From: Pseudomonadota bacterium
GTDB lineage: Bacteria > Pseudomonadota > Gammaproteobacteria > Nitrosococcales > Methylophagaceae
DNA length: 64,000 nucleotides
Reading direction: 5' to 3'
Assembly (NCBI GenBank): GCA_030576275.1
Contig: JALIBN010000012.1
Coordinates: 62,001 to 126,000 of the forward strand
Shown: one piece after another, positions 58,512 to 64,000 of the stretch
How positions within the stretch are numbered: position 1 is the first letter of the stretch
Layout: every line of letters starts with the position of its first letter
The notes under the pieces: generated by a model
What the model was told of the DNA's origin: nothing
Seen by the model: the letters and a program-made list of their open reading frames with translations, nothing else
Database searches by the model: none
Translations under genes and position numbers: made by a program

Positions 58512-60970
58512 TGAGTTTTGCATTTCGATTATTGCTAAGAGACATACGTAGTGGCGATATTCTCACCCTGATCATCGCGCTGATTATTTCCGTTGGCACC
58601 GTCACCGCAATCAGTTTATTTATCGATAGACTTCAGCTTTCCTTCGAGCAAGAGTCTGCCAGCCTAATGGCCGCTGATCGCTTAATTCGCTCCGATGACG
58701 AGATTCCAAAAACGTGGCAAGTCAAGGCTAGGGAATTGTCTCTTCAGCTGGCTGAAAATACGTCCTTTAGTACGATGATATTTGCAGGTGACGCCCTGCA
58801 ACTAAGTCAGTTAAGTGCAGTAACAGACAGTTACCCTTTAAAGGGTGCCTATTTAGCAGACGACAGCTTATTTGGCACAGGAAAATCGTTTACCAAGCCA
58901 CCACAAAAAGGTGAGGTGTGGTTGTCATCTAGGCTCGCAAGTCTATTGAATGTTAGGATTGGTCAGCAGGTAGAAGTGGGGGAATCTAAATTAACGGTTG
59001 CCAAATATTTAGTGAGAGATCCCGGATCTAGTAGCTCTGCATTTGCTATAGCACCACGTGCGGTGATGAATATGGCGGATCTAGCATCTACTCAAGTCAT
59101 TATTCCTGGTAGCCGAGTCCGTTACTCCCTTTTACTCGCAGGGGAACGTGCTGCTCTGGATGACTATGAAACCTGGGTAACACCTCAATTGGATGAGGGG
59201 CAAAGCTGGCGAACGCCGACACAAAAAGGAGAGCGTATTGGTGACACAATAGGCAAAGCGGAATCCTTTTTATTACTGGCAGGTACCTTGGCCGTTATCC
59301 TGTCTGGAATTGCGATGGCACTTGCCTCGGTACGATTTGTAAAACGCCATTTGATGCAGGTCGCCGTCTTAAAAACCTTAGGAGCGACACCAAAGTTGTT
59401 GGTTAAGATGTTCTTCATACAATTCACGTTACTTTTTGTAATTGGCGTTGTAATAGGTTTGGTTGTTGGTTGGGGAATACAGGGCCTTATTTCATCACTT
59501 TTATCAGGATTAATGTCAACTTCGTTGCCAGAACCTTCTATCAGTCGTTTATGGCTTGGCGTGGCAACAGGCTTCATTTCTATGGTCGCTTTTTGCTTGC
59601 CACTGATGCAACGCCTTATCAAAATCTCGCCTATGTCGGTCTTGCAACCTAGCTTAAGGTTTGAACAAAATACCCTCGTCATTTACAGCATTGGCTTTAT
59701 CGGTATGTATGGGCTGATGTGTCTTTATACAAAAGGATTTTTATTGCCCACTATTATGACGCTAGCATTAGTGGGTATTGGGCTGTTAGTCACTGTAATT
59801 GGCTTTACCGTTTTTAGGTTGGGCCGTTCTTTAACTTCTGGTGCTACTAGTGGGTGGCAGATTGGTCTTGCCTCACTTTATAGAAGGCTCGTACCAAATC
59901 TTTTTCAATTACTAGTGTTCACACTGATTATAATGCTGGGTTTGATCTTGGTTGGCGTGAAGTCCAGCCTAGTTGCAGACTGGCAACAACAGTTGCCAGA
60001 AGATGCCCCTAACCACTATTTGTTCAATGTCCAAGCTGATCAAATCGATCAAATCAACACGGCAACCGATCAACTAGGGATATTAAGATCGGACTGGTTT
60101 CCCATGGTTCGAGGTCGAGTCATATCTGCAAATGGCGAAAGTATTCAAACGCTTTATCCTGAAGAAAAAGGCGAGCCAGAAATATATGAGCGCGAGCTGA
60201 ACCTCACATGGTCAGATACCTTAGGTAAAGGCAATAAGCTGGTGTCTGGTGATTTGGCTACTAATGGACTCTCTATTGAGCAGCGAGTAGCGCAAGAGGC
60301 CAATCTTAGGATGGGTGATACCTTAACCCTGAACATTGGCGGTAATATCATCACATTACCCATCACCTCAATTCGTACGGTTGACTGGGGATCGATGCAA
60401 CCTAACTTTTATCTTATTTTGCCTAAAGAAACATTACAGGACTATCCGGCCAACTTTGTGAGTAGTTCGTTTATTAGCGATGACAACGCTCAGTCTTTTT
60501 ATAAAGCGATGTCTCAGTTTGCAACCGTTTCCATTCTCAATATTGGTGACCTTTTGAAACAAGTACAAAACGTCATAAGACAGTTATCTCAAGCAATTCA
60601 GCTGGTGTTGCTATGCATCTTAAGTGCTGGTGGCTTGGTATTGCTATCGAGCGTACGTTCAACTTTAGAGGAGCGATTAGAAGAAGGCGCGCTGTTACGT
60701 GTTTTAGGCGCAAGGAAAACCTTGGTGCAACAAGCTCTTTTTGTAGAGTTTGGCGCTCTGGGCCTGTTTTCAGGACTTATTGCGGCGGCTGGAGCTGAGG
60801 CTTGCCTGTATGGCTTACAAGTGTTTGTATTTCAATCTCAGGCCAGTTGGCATCTCATGCTATGGGGACTGGGTCCATTGATTGGTGTTTTTATTATTTC
60901 CGCCATTGGTCTATTTGCCAGCAGGAAGGTATTAAACGTGCCACCCATGCATTTGTTGCGTGAATTCTAA
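58511..60970 (+). CDS. ybbP: FtsX-like ABC permease YbbP
   Basis: An 819-residue permease with an N-terminal helix (about 15-37), a large periplasmic domain, three FtsX-core helices (about 250-370), further helices (about 390-490), a second periplasmic domain and a last FtsX core (about 690-810). The KTLGATPKLL and RVLGARKTLV cytoplasmic coupling motifs precede each core. This double-FtsX layout is YbbP. It works with YbbA, probably as a mechanotransmitting or extracting transporter. Confidence 0.93.
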   Translation: MSFAFRLLLRDIRSGDILTLIIALIISVGTVTAISLFIDRLQLSFEQESASLMAADRLIRSDDEIPKTWQVKARELSLQLAENTSFSTMIFAGDALQLSQLSAVTDSYPLKGAYLADDSLFGTGKSFTKPPQKGEVWLSSRLASLLNVRIGQQVEVGESKLTVAKYLVRDPGSSSSAFAIAPRAVMNMADLASTQVIIPGSRVRYSLLLAGERAALDDYETWVTPQLDEGQSWRTPTQKGERIGDTIGKAESFLLLAGTLAVILSGIAMALASVRFVKRHLMQVAVLKTLGATPKLLVKMFFIQFTLLFVIGVVIGLVVGWGIQGLISSLLSGLMSTSLPEPSISRLWLGVATGFISMVAFCLPLMQRLIKISPMSVLQPSLRFEQNTLVIYSIGFIGMYGLMCLYTKGFLLPTIMTLALVGIGLLVTVIGFTVFRLGRSLTSGATSGWQIGLASLYRRLVPNLFQLLVFTLIIMLGLILVGVKSSLVADWQQQLPEDAPNHYLFNVQADQIDQINTATDQLGILRSDWFPMVRGRVISANGESIQTLYPEEKGEPEIYERELNLTWSDTLGKGNKLVSGDLATNGLSIEQRVAQEANLRMGDTLTLNIGGNIITLPITSIRTVDWGSMQPNFYLILPKETLQDYPANFVSSSFISDDNAQSFYKAMSQFATVSILNIGDLLKQVQNVIRQLSQAIQLVLLCILSAGGLVLLSSVRSTLEERLEEGALLRVLGARKTLVQQALFVEFGALGLFSGLIAAAGAEACLYGLQVFVFQSQASWHLMLWGLGPLIGVFIISAIGLFASRKVLNVPPMHLLREF

Positions 60971-61171
60971 TTTATAGGCACTTGCATTTATATCCAGTGT
61001 GCTACTTGGCGTGACGGAGATGTATCTATTTAGTCTACGTGTAACATTTGCCAAAGGTCGAGTATAACTAAATTCAGCAGCTTAATAATTTTAATTTTTT
61101 CAGTTTGAGCTACCTTGCTCCAGTGCCTTTGGTGACAGAGTTAAGATAGCTAATGATAATTGCAGTTTATG

Positions 61172-61206
61172 AAAGCCTCAATCCCTTCAGGGCTTGAGGC
61201 TTTTTG
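61172..61206 (+). terminator. terminator after ybbP
   Basis: A 10-bp perfect outer stem (61172-61181 with 61194-61203) with a small inner CCCT/AGGG stem and a T-run. Confidence 0.85.
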
Positions 61207-61831
61207 TTGGGTGACCATTGTGGATAAGCTTGGTTAATCTTATGTCAAGTAGGCACCTAACAGGTATTTTCTCGTGTTAAACCTACAAAAACTCGCCTTT
61301 GTTAATAGCGCCTAGCTCAGACATCATAGTCAACCAGCTCTTATCAAGTTTTCCAGAGACAACATCAGTGATTTTCCACGACTCATGTACGATAAAAAAG
61401 CCTCATTGCACCAAAATATAATCTATCGATCAATATTAGTGCGTAAATGTAGGGATACTCTAGGTTCAACTTATGCTTAAAATCGCTCATGGTAAATTAA
61501 TCGACGTCTTATTTTTAGGGATAACGGCCGTTTTATCGGTGATGGAATGCTTAAAGAACTTAGTGATGAAAAACGTCACTGCTTGGGTAGCCATGCCCTT
61601 TTAAAACCCTACTCAGGTTTAAAATACGCTTGCTTAGACTATTAACACAATAGAGCCAAAATAGTTTAATAAATCCCTATTATTAACTGGGTCAATAAAC
61701 TCCGCAGTGATAATGATTAAGAGCATATTGAGATTGATGGCACAAAATATGTATTAGTTTAATTACAAACAAAAATTGATTTCAGCTTTAAGCCTTGTTT
61801 GTTGTTACCTCTCTCTCTCTTGTAACTTTTT
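61207..61831 (+). other. probably degraded coding region, not identified
   Basis: About 620 bases ending in a strong rightward terminator but without an intact gene. Short frames read like eroded coding sequence, for example GMLKELSDEKRHCLGSHALLKPYSG near 61540-61615, but stops interrupt every frame. A CT dinucleotide run lies at about 61808-61820. I cannot name an ancestor. Confidence 0.3.
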
Positions 61832-61866
61832 GGGTAAACCTACTATAAGGTTTACCCTTTTTTTTA
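61832..61866 (+). terminator. strong terminator with no intact gene upstream
   Basis: A perfect 10-bp stem (61832-61841 with 61848-61857), 6-base loop and a run of eight T residues. Confidence 0.85.
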
Positions 61867-61892
61867 GCCCGACTAACTTCTAAAGTTGTGAC

Positions 61893-62360
61893 TGGTTACC
61901 CAGATGTGTCTTACTCCTCCGTTACAAATCTGCATGCAATGATGAATAAAATACCGCTTATTAACAAAGAGGCTCAAACAAGCATTAGTTGGCTGTAACC
62001 GAATGGACGAAAATACTGCGGTGTTTCTTCTTGAGCTGGATTATCTTAAAACACTAAATAGTAACTTAGGGCATGTTGTTGGTTTTCTTGCTTTTGCAAG
62101 AAGTAGCGCAGCGTCTTACCCAATGTAACCTTGAAGGATATACTGCGCAACGGATAGGCAGTGATGAATTTGTGGTGCTATTGGAAGATTTAAGGAGGCA
62201 ATCGTTTGAGGCGGCATTTCAAACGGAAGTAATTGCTCAACAAATACTGTACTCATGCCCATCAACCCTATCGCCTTGATGGGCATGAGTATCATCTTAG
62301 TCCCATTATAGGAGTTACACTATTCAACGATCATGGAGCTGTAATAGACGTCATAACCTT
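61893..62360 (+). pseudogene. decayed GGDEF (diguanylate cyclase) domain gene
   Basis: Three reading frames together rebuild a GGDEF domain. Frame 1 near 62030 gives LELDYLKTLNSNLGHVVG. Frame 2 from 62073 gives FLLLQEVAQRLTQC, then RIGSDEFVVLLEDL, the signature with GSDEF in place of GGDEF. Frame 3 from about 62264 gives QPYRLDGHEYH then IIGVTLFNDHGAVIDV. At least two frameshifts separate them, and no downstream EAL domain or upstream sensor part is intact. Translation of the middle piece alone would be meaningless. Confidence 0.8.
62250..62291. repeat. perfect 16-bp inverted repeat inside the GGDEF pseudogene
   Basis: TACTCATGCCCATCAA (62250-62265) and its exact complement (62276-62291) around a 10-base loop. 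The right arm encodes expected GGDEF sequence (LDGHEY), whereas the left arm replaces what should be the end of the QIL-x-ALN helix, so the left arm was probably copied from the right. Confidence 0.85.
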
Positions 62361-62456
62361 ACCATATGGAAACTTATTATCCTGAAATTAGGTCATAAAT
62401 TGGAATGAGTTATTATTGTGTTATTTCTGAATCATATTTCTGTTGGGGTTGTTCAT

Positions 62457-63755
62457 TTGAGTAGAAAAATTGCTGTGATCGGCTCTGGTATTGCAGGTAT
62501 GGCCAGCGCTTGGCTCCTAGGTAGGGATTATCAAGTCACTTTAATCGATAAAAATAATTATATTGGCGGACATACTAATACGGTGTCTGTTTCTGATCCT
62601 GTGACAGGTAAGGCGCTAGCGGTTGATACTGGCTTTATCGTTTATAACGAACCCAATTATCCTAATTTAGTTGGATTGTTTAATTCTCTTGGCGTGCAAT
62701 CTCGTCCGACAACCATGTCATTTGCAGCTTCTATTATGGATTCAGGTCTCGAGTATGCAGGCAGTGATCTCAACACCTTATTTGCTCAGCGAAGAAACTT
62801 ATTATCACCCCGCTTTTTGAAATTAGTTTATGACATTGTAAGGTTTAATCGAGCTGCAAAAGCACTGATTAACGATACCAAATTGAGCTCAGAATTAACT
62901 CTGGGTGAGTTTTTACAATTGCATAAGATCGGCAAGGCCATGCAGAACGATTATCTGCTACCAATGGCTGCCGCTATTTGGTCATGTCCACCCAATCAAA
63001 TGGCGGCATTTCCTGCGAGAAGTTTTGCACAATTTTTTGATAATCATGGCTTGCTTAATGTTAAAGATCGGCCTCAATGGCGAACCGTGATGGGGGGTAG
63101 CCAAGCTTATGTTGCCAAACTACTCAATTCTTTTTCAGGTCAAATTATTACTAATAATGGCGTCGTTAAGGTTGATCGGACAGCAGACCTCGTAACACTT
63201 ACCCTTTCAGATGGCCAACAACTAGAGTTTGATGACGTCATTATTGCTACGCATGCAGATGAAGCCTTAGCAATGTTAGCTGAAGCAACCAATGATGAGC
63301 AGCGTTATTTGTCTGCATTTCGTTATCAAGCAAATGACACTTATCTTCATACCGATGAACGTTTGATGCCTAAGCTTAAAACGGTATGGTCTTGTTGGAA
63401 TTATATTGCTAACAAAAGTGACGAGATTACCCCTGCTGTATCAGTCAGTTACTGGATGAATGCACTACAAGGTCTTGATACAACGTCCGATTATTTCGTC
63501 AGTTTAAATCCTATAACGGCTGTCGATCCCGCTAAAGTCATCAAACGAATTCATTACATGCACCCCGTATTTGATAATGTCGCGATGTCGGCTCAAAAGC
63601 AACTTGAATGTCTACAAGGTAAACAACATACATGGTATGCCGGTAGCTACTTTGGATATGGTTTTCATGAAGATGCATTAAGCTCTGCGGTATCGGTTGC
63701 TAAATCATTTGGTATTGACATCCCATGGGAAAGCACTAAAGGTGGGAGCGTATGA
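62457..63755 (+). CDS. FAD-dependent amine oxidase-like protein (NAD(P)-binding)
   Basis: A 432-residue flavoprotein. The dinucleotide-binding motif VIGSGIAGMASAWLLG lies at about 6-21 with LIDKNNYIGGHTNTV following, and a C-terminal FAD segment WYAGSYFGYGFHEDAL near 400. It overlaps a DUF1365 gene by 4 bases; in related bacteria this pair plus a cyclopropane-synthase-like methyltransferase forms a light- or singlet-oxygen-induced lipid modification cluster. I prefer the TTG at 62457, with GGGG nine bases upstream, giving Met-Ser-Arg-Lys-Ile-Ala; a GTG at 62418 is in frame. Confidence 0.87.
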   Translation: MSRKIAVIGSGIAGMASAWLLGRDYQVTLIDKNNYIGGHTNTVSVSDPVTGKALAVDTGFIVYNEPNYPNLVGLFNSLGVQSRPTTMSFAASIMDSGLEYAGSDLNTLFAQRRNLLSPRFLKLVYDIVRFNRAAKALINDTKLSSELTLGEFLQLHKIGKAMQNDYLLPMAAAIWSCPPNQMAAFPARSFAQFFDNHGLLNVKDRPQWRTVMGGSQAYVAKLLNSFSGQIITNNGVVKVDRTADLVTLTLSDGQQLEFDDVIIATHADEALAMLAEATNDEQRYLSAFRYQANDTYLHTDERLMPKLKTVWSCWNYIANKSDEITPAVSVSYWMNALQGLDTTSDYFVSLNPITAVDPAKVIKRIHYMHPVFDNVAMSAQKQLECLQGKQHTWYAGSYFGYGFHEDALSSAVSVAKSFGIDIPWESTKGGSV

Positions 63756-64000
63756 GTAGCCTATTATACTTCGGCAATGTGATGCATCAACGGATGATGC
63801 CAATGCGCTATCGTTTTAACTATAAGGTGTTTGGCTTGTTGCTAGATATCGATTCCATTCAGCAAGAAGCTCAGGCAATGACATGGTTCAGCTTTAACCG
63901 CTTTAACTTGCTGAGTGTAAAAACCAAAGATCATGGTGCTTGCGATCAGTCGTCATGGCGGTCATGGGTTTCAAATATATTAGCGGATAGCGGTTTAAAC
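63752..64000 (+). CDS. DUF1365 family protein (partial, runs off the right edge)
   Basis: The 83 visible residues begin SSLLYFGNVMHQRMMPMRYRFNYKVFGLLLD-like and contain WFSFNRFNLLS and the KDHG motif, the pattern of DUF1365 proteins that follow an FAD oxidoreductase. The ATG overlaps the upstream stop (ATGA). The catalytic role is not established; related clusters make modified membrane fatty acids. Confidence 0.85.
   Translation, partial: MSSLLYFGNVMHQRMMPMRYRFNYKVFGLLLDIDSIQQEAQAMTWFSFNRFNLLSVKTKDHGACDQSSWRSWVSNILADSGLN

Noticed and set aside
61808-61822. CT dinucleotide run as a phase-variable tract
   Set aside because: It is short and not inside or just before an intact gene.

Overview
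The window looks like a chromosomal segment of an aerobic, AT-leaning methylotrophic gammaproteobacterium. The methylotroph call rests on a complete fhcB-fhcA-fhcD-fhcC cluster (formyltransferase/hydrolase complex of the tetrahydromethanopterin-linked formaldehyde oxidation route). The gammaproteobacterial call rests on familiar gene orders: def-fmt-rsmB-ntrYX-trkA, yqgE-ruvX-pyrR-pyrB-pyrC', argS-SPOR, hisBHAFIE-HIT-tatABC and tesA-ybbA-ybbP. Methylophagaceae or a Methylococcales relative would fit, but I cannot fix the genus from the sequence alone.

Layout. 0-0.7 kb: edge of a leftward gene and a small cytochrome c. 0.9-9.6 kb: deformylase, Met-tRNA formyltransferase, RsmB, a DUF4390 protein, a NtrY/NtrX-like two-component pair, TrkA and YqgE. 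9.6-12.8 kb: ruvX, pyrR, pyrB and a non-catalytic dihydroorotase-like subunit. 12.9-18.6 kb: two small lipoproteins, a HAD protein and an RND efflux pair. 18.7-21 kb: tRNA-Asp, an LEA-type lipoprotein, a retropepsin-like protease and a nitroreductase. 21.2-28 kb: DJ-1/PfpI protein, ycaO, a tethered cytochrome c, PhnA-type protein, RhlE-type helicase and DoxX. 28-34.4 kb (minus strand): fructose-1,6-bisphosphatase and the fhc cluster with a pterin-dehydratase-like gene. 34.5-41.4 kb (minus): SPOR protein, argS, priA and a Na/Pi cotransporter. 41.5-47 kb: folA, a TIGR02647-type protein, a dead hemN remnant, purD, phosphoribulokinase, tsaC and hemF. 47-49 kb: ompW and an FNR-type regulator. 49-54.4 kb: his operon, HIT protein and tatABC. 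54.4-64 kb: pentapeptide protein, tRNA-Leu, an SbtA-type transporter, tesA/ybbA/ybbP, a decayed GGDEF gene, and the start of an FAD-oxidoreductase/DUF1365 operon.

The most striking non-coding signal is a pair of related ~200-bp segments flanking priA (about 36991-37205 and 39577-39790). Each carries three perfect TTATCCACA DnaA boxes in the same orientation and at identical spacing, and the first lies in a very AT-rich intergenic region with several GATC sites. Gene direction flips from leftward to rightward just to the right of this pair. Together this suggests a candidate bipartite replication origin, or a duplicated DnaA-controlled promoter region.

Other notable points: a hemN relic beside a live hemF and an intact FNR; a NtrX homologue without GAFTGA and Walker B glutamate; a PyrC' lacking the metal-binding HxH; an FNR-type class II promoter in front of ompW; an SbtA-type gene bracketed by two near-identical terminators; and a perfect 12-bp inverted repeat at 56.9 kb between tiny ORFs. 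Prk, FBPase and SbtA in the same window raise the possibility of a Calvin cycle alongside C1 oxidation, but no RuBisCO is present here.
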